A DNA stretch of 64,000 nt from positions 248,001-312,000 of the forward strand of contig NZ_AP025510.1 of the NCBI RefSeq assembly GCF_024347635.1, given 5' to 3'. Shown here one piece after another: positions 39,546-48,829 of this stretch; the stretch's first letter is position 1; every line of letters starts with the position of its first letter. The stretch is from Vibrio tasmaniensis. GTDB taxonomy: Bacteria; Pseudomonadota; Gammaproteobacteria; Enterobacterales; Vibrionaceae. Below the pieces are notes generated by a model. It worked only from the letters and a program-made list of their open reading frames with translations, was not told the DNA's origin and did no database searches. The translations under genes and the position numbers were made by a program.

Positions 39546-41264
39546 ATGATTAAAGGACTAAGTAAGTTAATAAATAAAGGGCTGCAAAGCCTAGTTGTGT
39601 CTGTGATGTTGGGGGTTAGCGTATTCAGCTATGCTGAGAGCTTGCCTAATCAATTGGATAATATTGATTTTAGGGTCAACAAGGGGAAAGACGCCGTCAT
39701 CATTATCGAATTGGCAACCAGCACTGCTGTGGTGGATGTTCAACGTGCTCAGGAAGGTTTAAGTATCGAGTTACTCAATACTCAGGTCGATGACGATAAG
39801 CTTTACCTACTGGATGTGAAGGACTTCGCGACCTTAGTCGAAGGTATTGAGGTGTACAAGGAAACGCCCAGTACTCGATTGTTGGCAACGATCGCTGGTG
39901 ACTATCAATATGAATACAACTTAAAAGGTCGCTTTATTGAGGTAGTGATAAGTAAGCCTACTATCGATGAAGTGACAATAGAGAAAAATGTTTTAGAAAA
40001 AGAAGGCAAGGTGATATCGATTAACTTCCAAGATATCCCTGTACGAAATGTTCTGCAGCTTATTGCTGATTACAACGATTTCAATCTCGTTGTCTCTGAT
40101 TCAGTCGCGGGTAATCTGACTTTACGTTTAGATGGTGTGCCTTGGCAGCAAGTTCTCGACATTATCTTGCAAGTTAAGGGGCTAGATAAGCGTGTTGATG
40201 GCAACGTTATCTTGGTGGCACCTAAAGCTGAGCTCGACCTTAGAGAGCAACAAGCGCTAGAGAAATCTCGTTTGGAAGAAGAGCTGGGTGAGCTTAAGTC
40301 GGAAATCATCAAGATTAACTTTGCCAAAGCCACTGATATTGCCGACATGATTGGTGGTGAAGGTGCGGTAAGTATGTTGTCCGAGCGAGGCTCTATCACT
40401 ATTGATGAGCGAACTAACTCTCTATTGATCCGTGAGTTGGAAGAAAATACAGCAGTGATACGAGGCATCATTGAGTCCTTGGATATCCCTGTAAAGCAAG
40501 TACAGATAGAAGCACGGATAGTGACCGTCAGTGAGGGTAACCTTGATGAACTAGGAGTGCGTTGGGGCGTTTCCTCAACCAACGGAAGCTTCAAAGTTGG
40601 CGGCTCGATAGAGGGCAACCATCCATCGCAAATTACGCCGTATGACGATAATGGTGGGAATAGTGCGATTGACGATTTCCTCAACGTTAATCTAGGAGCG
40701 ACTTCCCCGAGCGCGTCGAGTATTGCGTTTCAGGTGGCCAAGCTGGGTTCTGATACCTTGCTCGATCTTGAATTGTCAGCACTGCAACAAGAGTCGAAAG
40801 CAGAGATTATTTCTAGTCCACGCTTAATCACCACCAATAAAAAACCCGCTTATATTGAGCAAGGTACTGAAATCCCTTATTTAGAGTCCTCTTCAAGTGG
40901 TGCTACTTCGGTCGCATTTAAGAAAGCGGTACTGAGTCTCAAGGTGACTCCGCAGATCACCCCCGACAATCGCTTGGTATTGGATTTGAGTGTTACTCAA
41001 GATAGGCCGGGGCAAGTTGTGAAAACAGGCACAGGTGAAGCTGTCGCTATTGATACGCAAAGGATTGGTACGCAAGTGCTTGTTAATAATGGCGAAACGG
41101 TTGTGTTAGGTGGTATTTTTCAACACAGTGTGAGCAGTCAAGTTGATAAAGTTCCACTGTTAGGAGACCTTCCTGTTCTTGGCGCATTGTTCCGTCGTAG
41201 CTATGAAAATGTAGGCAAAAGTGAACTACTTATTTTTGTCACACCTAAAGTTGTGATTCAGTAA
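39546..41264 (+). CDS. pilQ: Type IV pilus secretin PilQ
   Basis: PilQ forms the outer-membrane ring through which the pilus passes; in vibrios it is also needed for DNA uptake. The 572 residues consist of a signal peptide (about 1-30, ending SYAES), one AMIN-like region (35-130), the STN/N0 and N1 domains (ISINFQDIPVRNVLQLIADY near 157-176), and the secretin domain with QVQIEARIVTVSEGNLDELGVRW split motifs, GTEIPY near 437-442 and VPLLGDLPVLGALFR near 535-549. The N-terminal region is short compared with Pseudomonas PilQ (about 714). Confidence 0.96.
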   Translation: MIKGLSKLINKGLQSLVVSVMLGVSVFSYAESLPNQLDNIDFRVNKGKDAVIIIELATSTAVVDVQRAQEGLSIELLNTQVDDDKLYLLDVKDFATLVEGIEVYKETPSTRLLATIAGDYQYEYNLKGRFIEVVISKPTIDEVTIEKNVLEKEGKVISINFQDIPVRNVLQLIADYNDFNLVVSDSVAGNLTLRLDGVPWQQVLDIILQVKGLDKRVDGNVILVAPKAELDLREQQALEKSRLEEELGELKSEIIKINFAKATDIADMIGGEGAVSMLSERGSITIDERTNSLLIRELEENTAVIRGIIESLDIPVKQVQIEARIVTVSEGNLDELGVRWGVSSTNGSFKVGGSIEGNHPSQITPYDDNGGNSAIDDFLNVNLGATSPSASSIAFQVAKLGSDTLLDLELSALQQESKAEIISSPRLITTNKKPAYIEQGTEIPYLESSSSGATSVAFKKAVLSLKVTPQITPDNRLVLDLSVTQDRPGQVVKTGTGEAVAIDTQRIGTQVLVNNGETVVLGGIFQHSVSSQVDKVPLLGDLPVLGALFRRSYENVGKSELLIFVTPKVVIQ

Positions 41265-41296
41265 TGAGCAATTAGATTAAAAATAAAGTTGCATTA

Positions 41297-41388
41297 GTGG
41301 CACCTAACCTTGATAATTTCGGGTCTTATCACGAATTATCTGTGAGGAATCGGTGCCACGGGCCTTTTAATTTCAGTACTTGTACTGA
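41297..41388. other. Composite hairpin element between pilQ and aroK
   Basis: GTGGCACC (41297-41304) pairs with GGTGCCAC (41352-41359) and, inside it, GATAATT (41312-41318) with AATTATC (41334-41340), giving one long interrupted stem. It is followed by GGGCCTTTTAATTT, so it may end pilMNOPQ transcripts. A second perfect 7-bp hairpin TCAGTAC-TT-GTACTGA (41373-41388) stands just before aroK. Nothing in this 176-bp gap codes for a protein. Confidence 0.75.
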
Positions 41389-41440
41389 CCTACCTTGTGG
41401 CGATGTCATTGAATTAACGTTGTAAATTACTGCTAAAAAC

Positions 41441-41959
41441 ATGGCTGAGAAACGCAATATTTTTCTTGTTGGCCCAATGGGCGCCGGCAAAAGTACAATT
41501 GGTAGACACCTAGCTTCCCAACTTCATATGGAGTTTCTAGACTCTGACACTGTGATCGAAGAGCGCACTGGCGCAGACATCGCATGGGTTTTTGATGTTG
41601 AGGGCGAAGATGGTTTCCGTAAGCGCGAAGAATCTGTAATCAACGATCTGACAGAAGAACAAGGTATTGTTCTTGCGACAGGTGGTGGTTCAGTGCTGAG
41701 CAAAGAAAACCGTAACCGTCTATCTGCACGAGGCATTGTTGTATACCTAGAGACAACAATTGAAAAGCAACTTGCTCGCACTAACCGCGACAAGAAACGC
41801 CCTCTACTTCAAACAGACAACCCGCGTGATGTGCTAGAAGATCTAGCTGTATCTCGCAACGCACTATACGAAGAAGTGGCGGACTACACAGTTCGTACTG
41901 ATGACCAAAGTGCAAAAGTGGTAGCCAACCAGATCGTAAAAATGCTAGAAGAACGTTAA
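41441..41959 (+). CDS. aroK: Shikimate kinase I
   Basis: AroK phosphorylates shikimate in the chorismate pathway. The 172 residues begin [20 protein letters not shown], with the P-loop GPMGAGKST at 11-19, the DSD substrate motif at about 34-36, and the glycine-rich ATGGGSVL segment near 79-86. Nearly the same as E. coli AroK (173). aroB follows after 24 bp; aroKB-damX-dam-rpe-gph-trpS is conserved with enterics. Confidence 0.98.
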   Translation: MAEKRNIFLVGPMGAGKSTIGRHLASQLHMEFLDSDTVIEERTGADIAWVFDVEGEDGFRKREESVINDLTEEQGIVLATGGGSVLSKENRNRLSARGIVVYLETTIEKQLARTNRDKKRPLLQTDNPRDVLEDLAVSRNALYEEVADYTVRTDDQSAKVVANQIVKMLEER

Positions 41960-41983
41960 GTTCATTTTTCGGAGAGCAAACCC

Positions 41984-43072
41984 ATGGAACGGATTACGGT
42001 CAATCTAGCTGAGCGTAGCTACCCTATCTCTATTGGCGCCGGGTTATTTGAAGACCCGGCGTACCTTTCTTTTTTATCAGGTAAGCAGAAAGTTGTTGTT
42101 ATCAGTAATGTGACAGTAGCGCCTCTTTATGCTGATAAAATTTTATCGCTATTGGATCAAGTCGGCTGTCAGACATCTCTTCTCGAGTTGCCAGACGGTG
42201 AACAGTACAAAAACCTTGAAACGTTCAATTCAGTGATGAGCTACATGCTTGAAGGAAATTACAGCCGCGATGTGGTGGTGATTGCTTTGGGTGGTGGTGT
42301 TATCGGTGATTTGGTTGGTTTTGCTGCTTCTTGTTATCAACGCGGTATTGATTTCATTCAAATCCCGACGACCCTTCTTTCTCAAGTGGACTCCTCTGTA
42401 GGTGGTAAAACTGCAGTGAACCATCCCCTTGGCAAGAATATGATCGGCGCTTTTTACCAACCAAAATCTGTCATCATCGATACTAACTGCCTATCAACGC
42501 TTCCAGAGCGTGAGTTTGCAGCGGGCATGGCTGAGGTGATCAAATACGGCATCATTTACGATGAAGCCTTTTTTGGCTGGTTGGAACAGAATCTAGAGAA
42601 ACTGTATCAACTTGATGAAGACGCACTGATTACCGCGATTGCTCGTTGTTGTGCAATTAAGGCTGAAGTGGTTGCTATCGATGAAAAAGAGTCAGGAATC
42701 AGAGCGTTATTGAACCTAGGTCATACATTTGGTCATGCGATTGAAGCAGAACTAGGCTATGGTAATTGGCTACATGGTGAAGCTGTGTCGTCAGGCACTG
42801 TAATGGCAGCAAAAACTGCTCAATTACAGGGACTGATTTCTCAGCAGCAACTTGAGCGAATTATTTCTATACTCAAGAATGCGAAACTACCAATCCATAC
42901 GCCAGAAAGCATGTCTTTTGAAGACTTTATGAAGCACATGATGCGCGATAAAAAAGTGCTGTCTGGTCAGTTGCGTCTGGTATTACCAACAAGTATTGGT
43001 ACTGCTGAAGTGGTTGCTGATGTACCTCAAGACATCATTAAACAAGCGATTGATTTCTGCCGTACTCTTTAA
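41984..43072 (+). CDS. aroB: 3-dehydroquinate synthase
   Basis: AroB cyclises DAHP to 3-dehydroquinate with NAD and a divalent metal. The 362 residues equal E. coli's length. Landmarks are [12 protein letters not shown] near 71-82, [15 protein letters not shown] near 101-115, [20 protein letters not shown] near 128-147, and the metal histidines in [12 protein letters not shown] near 243-254. Second gene in the aroK operon. Confidence 0.98.
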   Translation: MERITVNLAERSYPISIGAGLFEDPAYLSFLSGKQKVVVISNVTVAPLYADKILSLLDQVGCQTSLLELPDGEQYKNLETFNSVMSYMLEGNYSRDVVVIALGGGVIGDLVGFAASCYQRGIDFIQIPTTLLSQVDSSVGGKTAVNHPLGKNMIGAFYQPKSVIIDTNCLSTLPEREFAAGMAEVIKYGIIYDEAFFGWLEQNLEKLYQLDEDALITAIARCCAIKAEVVAIDEKESGIRALLNLGHTFGHAIEAELGYGNWLHGEAVSSGTVMAAKTAQLQGLISQQQLERIISILKNAKLPIHTPESMSFEDFMKHMMRDKKVLSGQLRLVLPTSIGTAEVVADVPQDIIKQAIDFCRTL

Positions 43073-43151
43073 ATTCGGTTGTGAGGTTGCCTAGCTAAAC
43101 TCTAGGCAATTGTAGCGCTTTACAGATCGAACTTATCAGTAGGGATCCCCA

Positions 43152-44669
43152 ATGAGTTTGGCTCATGATTTAAGAGTATTGGAGTTAGAGTCTCAAGTTG
43201 AGTTGCTAGAGCGTTTACAGCTTTTAACTAACTTTGGTTCAAACTTTGTAAATGTTGCTGGTAAAACGGGTTCTGGCCGATCTTGGTTAGCCCAGCGTTA
43301 TCTTGAAGCATGGTCGACAGAAAAGAATCAGTGTTTACTGCTTTGTCACCCAAGCCAAGACGATCAACAACGCCGCGCACTTATTCTTAGTCAGATTGTT
43401 TCTGATCCACTCTTTAATCAACATGATTCTTTATCTGATAGCCTTGCTAGGCTGCTGGATGGAGAGTCGTGTAATGTGCTTATTGTTATTGATGACGCCC
43501 ACCGACTGTCTGAGCTACTGGTATCAGAATTATGGATGTTGGTACTTGAATCTCAATCAAATCCTCAATGGACGATCAATATCGTTCTGTTCTCGCAAAC
43601 TGGTCACCTAGACACGCTATTAACACGACTTAGTTACGGTCAGCCGCACAAACCTATCGCTCTTGAGATCGATGATCTTTCGCAACCAGAAGCTGAACAT
43701 TTCTTTGAGTCACTGGTGATTCGATATGTCGATGATGAGTCAGAATTTCGGGTGCGAACTGCATTTAAGAAAGCGCAGCCTCTACCTGGTGAACTAATGG
43801 CTTTAGGAGAATTAAAAGTGGAAAAAAGGATTATTATTCGTTCTATTATTGGTTCTCCCGTCAATATTGCGATTGTGGTGGCCTTGCTGTTAGTGGCTAT
43901 TGGTGGCGGTTATTGGTGGATGTTTAATCAACCTACGCCTGATGATAAAGCACAATCTATTATCGCTCCTATTGAACAGACAGTTATTCCCACGTTGGAA
44001 GTGGACAATGCAACTGAGCAAGCCTCAACCGACGGAAATGTCGATTCTGAAGCTGAAGTTGATATGAGTTATCAAGGTGCTGACGATGACAGCTCTTCTC
44101 TACCACCTGTTGTGGTTGAAGAGACAGCCAGTGTTGGCCAAGTAGAACAAGATCAGCAACGTGTTGTCATCACCTCTGATGTGGTCGATGCTTTGCTTGA
44201 TGATAAACCTGAGAGTGCTGATACCAGTGCAATTGAAGCTGTAGTTGAAGAAAATACGGATGCAGTCGTTAAACCGCAGCCTGATGTTGTAGAGCCTGAG
44301 TCATTGCCGGCAACGAATGAAGGTTCAGAGCTAACACAATCAGCACCTCCAACAAAAAAAATCACATTCTCATTTGCACGTGAAGAGCTGCAAGCTATCT
44401 CGCCGCGCGCTTATACCCTGCAGTTGAGTGCGATGACATCATTGGAAGATGTACAATCTTTCATTGAAGAGTATGAGCTTGAGAATAAGGTTCGTATTTA
44501 CCCAACACTTCGTAACGACACCAAGTGGTTTATTATCACTTATCAAGATTACCCAACGATTCAAGTGGCGCGAGATGCGGCAAGTGCGTTATCAAAACCA
44601 CTTCAACAGTTGGAACCTTGGGCAAAATCGATGAATCAAGTGCATCGAGAGATAGAACGTGCGAAATAA
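43152..44669 (+). CDS. damX: Cell-division-associated SPOR protein DamX
   Basis: DamX is an inner-membrane protein recruited to septa through its SPOR domain. The 505 residues have an N-terminal AAA-like domain with GKTGSGRS at 37-44, where the P-loop Lys is replaced by Arg, and a Walker B-like VLIVIDDAHR near 110-119. One membrane helix (about 236-258) follows. Then comes a long acidic Glu/Asp/Ser/Thr-rich periplasmic linker (260-410) and a C-terminal SPOR domain (about 418-500) with YTLQLSAMTS. E. coli DamX has 428 residues. It lies between aroB and dam as in E. coli. Confidence 0.93.
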   Translation: MSLAHDLRVLELESQVELLERLQLLTNFGSNFVNVAGKTGSGRSWLAQRYLEAWSTEKNQCLLLCHPSQDDQQRRALILSQIVSDPLFNQHDSLSDSLARLLDGESCNVLIVIDDAHRLSELLVSELWMLVLESQSNPQWTINIVLFSQTGHLDTLLTRLSYGQPHKPIALEIDDLSQPEAEHFFESLVIRYVDDESEFRVRTAFKKAQPLPGELMALGELKVEKRIIIRSIIGSPVNIAIVVALLLVAIGGGYWWMFNQPTPDDKAQSIIAPIEQTVIPTLEVDNATEQASTDGNVDSEAEVDMSYQGADDDSSSLPPVVVEETASVGQVEQDQQRVVITSDVVDALLDDKPESADTSAIEAVVEENTDAVVKPQPDVVEPESLPATNEGSELTQSAPPTKKITFSFAREELQAISPRAYTLQLSAMTSLEDVQSFIEEYELENKVRIYPTLRNDTKWFIITYQDYPTIQVARDAASALSKPLQQLEPWAKSMNQVHREIERAK

Positions 44670-44738
44670 CCCTGAGCTTAGCCTCAAAATATGTTACATT
44701 CCGCAACCTTATTTTTGAGTTGATAGATAGAGCAGTAA

Positions 44739-45599
44739 ATGAAAAAGCAGCGTGCCTTTCTAAAATGGGCTGGTGGTAAATATGGCCTAGTTGAAGACAT
44801 CCAACGTCACCTGCCACCTGCTCGTAAATTGGTAGAACCGTTTGTCGGTGCCGGATCAGTATTTCTGAATACTGATTTTGAACAGTACCTGCTTGCAGAT
44901 ATTAATCCCGATCTTATCAACCTATACAATCTACTTAAAACCGATCCTGAAACCTATATCACTGAAGCGAAGCGCTGGTTCTGTCCGGAGAATAACCGTA
45001 GAGAAGTGTTCTTAGATGTGCGCGCTGAGTTCAATGGTACAGATAACGTTATGTATCGCTCGTTAGCTTTCTTGTACATGAACCGATTTGGCTTCAATGG
45101 TTTATGTCGTTATAACAAGAAGGGCGGCTTTAACGTTCCGTTTGGTTCATATAAAAAACCTTATTTCCCTGAAGCTGAGCTAGAGTTTTTTGCTGAGAAA
45201 GCGAAAAAAGCCACCTTCGTCTGTGAGGGATACCATGAAACCTTTAGCCGCGCGCGCAAAGGCTGTGTGGTTTACTGCGATCCTCCATACGCACCACTGT
45301 CGAACACGGCTAACTTTACCTCTTACGCAGGTAATGGCTTTAGCTTAGATGACCAAGCTGCACTGGCGGATGTTGCTGAAAAAGCAGCGATGGAACGCGG
45401 TATTCCTGTTTTGATTTCAAACCACGACACGACGTTAACTCGTCGCTTATATCATGGTGCAGAATTGAACGTGGTCAAGGTGAAGCGCACCATTAGCCGT
45501 AATGGCGCAGGCCGTAATAAAGTTGATGAGCTACTGGCACTTTTTCATAAAGAGAAAAACCAGCAACACGCGTCAGCGGAATTGTCGTCGTCAGCATAA
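44739..45599 (+). CDS. dam: DNA adenine methylase Dam (GATC)
   Basis: Dam methylates adenine in GATC and guides mismatch repair and replication initiation; it is essential in V. cholerae (known). The 286 residues (E. coli 278) carry the AdoMet loop FLKWAGGKYGL near 7-17 and PFVGAGSVF near 34-42, and the catalytic motif DPPY near 183-186. The genome context aroB-damX-dam-rpe proves it is the housekeeping Dam rather than a phage enzyme. Confidence 0.98.
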   Translation: MKKQRAFLKWAGGKYGLVEDIQRHLPPARKLVEPFVGAGSVFLNTDFEQYLLADINPDLINLYNLLKTDPETYITEAKRWFCPENNRREVFLDVRAEFNGTDNVMYRSLAFLYMNRFGFNGLCRYNKKGGFNVPFGSYKKPYFPEAELEFFAEKAKKATFVCEGYHETFSRARKGCVVYCDPPYAPLSNTANFTSYAGNGFSLDDQAALADVAEKAAMERGIPVLISNHDTTLTRRLYHGAELNVVKVKRTISRNGAGRNKVDELLALFHKEKNQQHASAELSSSA

Positions 45600-45788
45600 T
45601 CCTCGAACTCATTAAATTGAGTGACCAACGGGTACTTTCTCAAACTAATCTTTCGAACTGCTAGGATCTGCTTAGGTGCTTAGGTAGAATTGCGGCCTAA
45701 ATAGTCTTGTGTGCTTGTGCTTGTATTTGAGTATGAGACGTAGCAAGGCAGTGACGCCCGCATTTTACTCACTCTTAAGAGGTTTGGT

Positions 45789-46463
45789 ATGAAAGATTTT
45801 CTAATCGCTCCATCTATTTTGTCTGCAGATTTTGCTCGTCTTGGTGAAGACGTAGAAAAAGTACTCGCAGCTGGCGCCGACGTTGTGCACTTCGATGTGA
45901 TGGATAACCACTACGTACCTAACCTAACTTTTGGCGCTCCGATCTGTAAAGCACTGCGCGACTACGGTATTACTGCTCCTATTGATGTTCACCTAATGGT
46001 TAAGCCTGTAGACAGCATCGTTCCTGAATTTGCTAAAGCTGGCGCATCAATGATTACCTTCCACGTTGAAGCATCAGAGCATATCGATCGCACTCTACAG
46101 CTAATCAAAGAACATGGCTGTAAAGCCGGTGTCGTTCTAAACCCGGCAACGCCACTTTCTTGCCTTGATTACATCTTAGATAAAGTAGATATGATTCTAC
46201 TGATGTCTGTGAACCCTGGCTTTGGCGGTCAATCTTTCATTCCTCACACTCTTGATAAGCTACGCGCTGTTCGTAAACTTATTGATGAATCAGGCCGTGA
46301 TATCCGCCTTGAGATTGATGGCGGCGTGAAGGTAGATAATATCCGTGAAATCGCAGAAGCGGGCGCAGATATGTTTGTTGCAGGTTCAGCTATCTTCAAT
46401 CAACCAGATTACAAAGAAGTGATTGATGAGATGCGTGCAGAGCTTGCAAAAGTAAACGCATAA
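45789..46463 (+). CDS. rpe: Ribulose-phosphate 3-epimerase
   Basis: Rpe interconverts ribulose-5-P and xylulose-5-P in the pentose phosphate pathway. The 224-residue TIM barrel includes [13 protein letters not shown] near 9-21, [16 protein letters not shown] near 35-50, the metal/phosphate segment [13 protein letters not shown] near 139-151, and EIDGGV near 176-181. The 189-bp gap after dam probably holds a further promoter. Confidence 0.98.
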   Translation: MKDFLIAPSILSADFARLGEDVEKVLAAGADVVHFDVMDNHYVPNLTFGAPICKALRDYGITAPIDVHLMVKPVDSIVPEFAKAGASMITFHVEASEHIDRTLQLIKEHGCKAGVVLNPATPLSCLDYILDKVDMILLMSVNPGFGGQSFIPHTLDKLRAVRKLIDESGRDIRLEIDGGVKVDNIREIAEAGADMFVAGSAIFNQPDYKEVIDEMRAELAKVNA

Positions 46464-46491
46464 TCGTAAAACTACAGATAGATTGAATATT

Positions 46492-46515
46492 AAGGGGCTA
46501 ATTGGCCCCTTTTTT
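46492..46515 (+). terminator. Terminator-like hairpin after rpe
   Basis: AAGGGGC, 6-nt loop, GCCCCTT followed by T4, 28 nt after the rpe stop. It may attenuate transcription into gph. Confidence 0.8.
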
Positions 46516-46565
46516 ACGTCTTAGAGCTCAACTCATAAGGCGAACATAATAAATAGGAAAGTAAG

Positions 46566-47252
46566 ATGTCATTAAGCTCAATAAAACTGATTGCCTTTGA
46601 TTTGGATGGAACCTTGTTAGATAGCGTGCCTGATTTGGCTGTCGCCGCTGACCAAGCTTGTCAGGAACTGGGTTTTTCTTCAGTAAGCGAAGAACAAGTT
46701 CGCGACTACGTGGGTAATGGTGCTGACGTGCTTATCGGACGTTCACTGAGCCGCAACCTGACGGTTGATCCAAGCCTAGAGCCTGAATTGCTAAAGAAAG
46801 CGCGTATCTTGTTTGATGATTTCTACGAACTGGGCGGCCACAAGCTGAGCCACCTTTACCCATCAGTAAAAGAGACGCTGGCTGAACTACACAAAGCGGG
46901 TTTCACCATGGCGCTTGTGACCAACAAGCCTTCGAAGTTCGTACCAGACGTTCTGGCGCAACACGGTATTGATAAGTACTTTGTTGATGTGTTGGGTGGC
47001 GACTCTTTCCCTGAGAAGAAGCCGAACCCTGTCGCGCTGAACTGGCTGCTAGAAAAACACAATGTGAAGGCTGAAGAGATGCTGATGGTTGGCGATTCAA
47101 GTAACGACATCAAAGCGGCTAAGAATGCCGGCTGTCATTCGTTTGGTCTGACTTACGGCTACAACCACGGTGAGCCGATTTCAGTATCAAACCCTGACTA
47201 TGTCGCAGACAATATTGCGCAATTACTCGATGTCGTTCTAGTTTCAGCATAA
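46566..47252 (+). CDS. gph: Phosphoglycolate phosphatase
   Basis: Gph is a HAD-superfamily phosphatase that clears 2-phosphoglycolate made during DNA repair. The 228 residues have motif I DLDGTLLDS near 11-19, motif II VTNKP near 118-122, and motif IV MVGDSSNDIKAAKNAG near 175-190. E. coli Gph has 252 residues. Conserved place between rpe and trpS. Confidence 0.95.
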   Translation: MSLSSIKLIAFDLDGTLLDSVPDLAVAADQACQELGFSSVSEEQVRDYVGNGADVLIGRSLSRNLTVDPSLEPELLKKARILFDDFYELGGHKLSHLYPSVKETLAELHKAGFTMALVTNKPSKFVPDVLAQHGIDKYFVDVLGGDSFPEKKPNPVALNWLLEKHNVKAEEMLMVGDSSNDIKAAKNAGCHSFGLTYGYNHGEPISVSNPDYVADNIAQLLDVVLVSA

Positions 47253-47310
47253 AGCGGACAAAAGTTAGCTAACCTACTAGCAAAATACTTATCAATGAGT
47301 ACACTGGATG

Positions 47311-47345
47311 AGCCGTACAGAAGAGCTGTGCGGCTTTCTATTTTA
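47311..47345 (+). terminator. Terminator-like hairpin after gph
   Basis: AGCCGTACAG, loop, CTGTGCGGCT then TTCTATTTT. It is followed by a near-perfect 16-bp direct repeat GTTAAGAA(G/A)CTAAGTT (47348-47363 and 47377-47392) in the trpS leader, of unknown role. Confidence 0.7.
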
Positions 47346-47427
47346 AAGTTAAGAAGCTAAGTTTTTCAGATACTACGTTAAGAAACTAAGTTAACGAGCT
47401 TAGCGAACAAGCAAAGGAATTAAAACC

Positions 47428-48444
47428 ATGAGCAAGCCCATCGTATTGAGTGGTGTTCAACCATCTGGTGAACTAAGTATCGGTAACTACTTGGGTGCTC
47501 TACGTCAATGGCAACAGATGCAAGATGATTACGATTGCCAATACTGTGTTGTAGACCTTCACGCAATTACGGTTCGCCAAGATCCGAAAGCACTGCATGA
47601 AGCGACTCTAGACGCATTAGCAATCTGTCTTGCTGTCGGTGTTGATCCAAAGAAGAGCACGCTATTTGTTCAGTCACACGTACCAGAGCATGCTCAACTT
47701 GGTTGGCTTCTTAACTGTTACACACAAATGGGTGAACTGAGCCGTATGACTCAGTTTAAAGATAAGTCTGCACGTCACTCAAATGACGTAAACGTAGGCC
47801 TATACGACTACCCAGTGTTGATGGCTGCAGATATCCTGCTTTACGGTGCTCACCAAGTGCCAGTAGGTAGCGACCAGAAACAACACCTAGAGCTAGCGCG
47901 TGATATCGCAAATCGCTTTAACAACATCTACGGCCCTGAAACGCCAATCTTCCAAGTGCCAGAACCTTACATTCCAACAGTGAATGCACGTGTAATGAGC
48001 CTGCAAGATGCGACTAAGAAGATGTCTAAGTCGGATGACAACCGTAAGAACGTAATTACTCTGCTAGAAGAGCCTAAGTCGATCATCAAGAAGATCAACA
48101 AAGCGCAGACTGACGCAGAAACACCACCACGTATTGCTCACGATTGGGAAAACAAAGCAGGTATCTCTAACCTAATGGGTCTTTACTCTGCGGCGACGGG
48201 TAAAACGTTTGAAGAGATCGAAGCGCAATATCAAGGCGTTGAGATGTACGGTCCATTCAAGAAAGACGTAGGCGCAGCATTAGTTGAAATGCTCGAGCCG
48301 ATTCAATCTGAATACCACCGTATCCGTGCTGACCGTGCTTACATGGACGCAGTAATGAAAGCGGGTGCTGAAAAAGCGTCTGAGCGTGCTGCAGTAACAC
48401 TGAAAAAAGCATACGAAGCAGTAGGTTTTGTTACTCGCCCATAG
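47428..48444 (+). CDS. trpS: Tryptophanyl-tRNA synthetase
   Basis: TrpS charges tRNA-Trp. The 338 residues (E. coli 334) are a class I synthetase: the HIGH-like signature is [17 protein letters not shown] near 9-25, and the KMSKS loop is KKMSKSDDN near 197-205. GAMQK-type binding residues [17 protein letters not shown] lie near 147-163. Last gene of the aroK cluster. Confidence 0.98.
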   Translation: MSKPIVLSGVQPSGELSIGNYLGALRQWQQMQDDYDCQYCVVDLHAITVRQDPKALHEATLDALAICLAVGVDPKKSTLFVQSHVPEHAQLGWLLNCYTQMGELSRMTQFKDKSARHSNDVNVGLYDYPVLMAADILLYGAHQVPVGSDQKQHLELARDIANRFNNIYGPETPIFQVPEPYIPTVNARVMSLQDATKKMSKSDDNRKNVITLLEEPKSIIKKINKAQTDAETPPRIAHDWENKAGISNLMGLYSAATGKTFEEIEAQYQGVEMYGPFKKDVGAALVEMLEPIQSEYHRIRADRAYMDAVMKAGAEKASERAAVTLKKAYEAVGFVTRP

Positions 48445-48476
48445 GGTTAACTAAAACGACTCGTTTAAACATTTCA

Positions 48477-48513
48477 GCCCAAAGTAGACTCTGTTTACTT
48501 TGGGCTTTTTATT
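48477..48513 (+). terminator. trpS terminator
   Basis: AGCCCAAAGTA, loop, TACTTTGGGCTTTTTATT: perfect 11-bp stem with U-tract, 33 nt after the stop. Confidence 0.92.
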
Positions 48514-48829
48514 GCCAGCTCCATTTACCTTCCCAGTAAATCTCTTGTTTGAATTGATAATTTAAGCATTATCTAGCTAACATATTCATCATACTAATGC
48601 TGTGCAGGTGATCTTATTTGGCATCCCCAAGTTTTATAAAGTCACTCTCATTTCTATATATGTTGGAAATATAAAACGTGCCAAACAATTGATGATTCCA
48701 AAGTGATAAGTTCCTCATTTTCTTGCCAACTGACTTATTCCTTTCATAAATAAACCTGATAGTTACCACAAAATACATGACTGCCCATAGATGGCAGTGA
48801 CTATAAATCGATGAACTTAGGTGAAACGG
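48514..48829. other. AT-rich leader region of the nuclease gene
   Basis: Very AT-rich 316-bp stretch that should contain the nuclease promoter. It includes a small hairpin CTGCCCATAGATGGCAG (48781-48797) close to the start. No ORF with support. Confidence 0.4.

Noticed and set aside
47377..47400. TrpR-like operator in front of trpS (CTAAGTTAACGAGCTTAG)
   Set aside because: Only loosely similar to the TrpR consensus, and trpS is not a known TrpR target.
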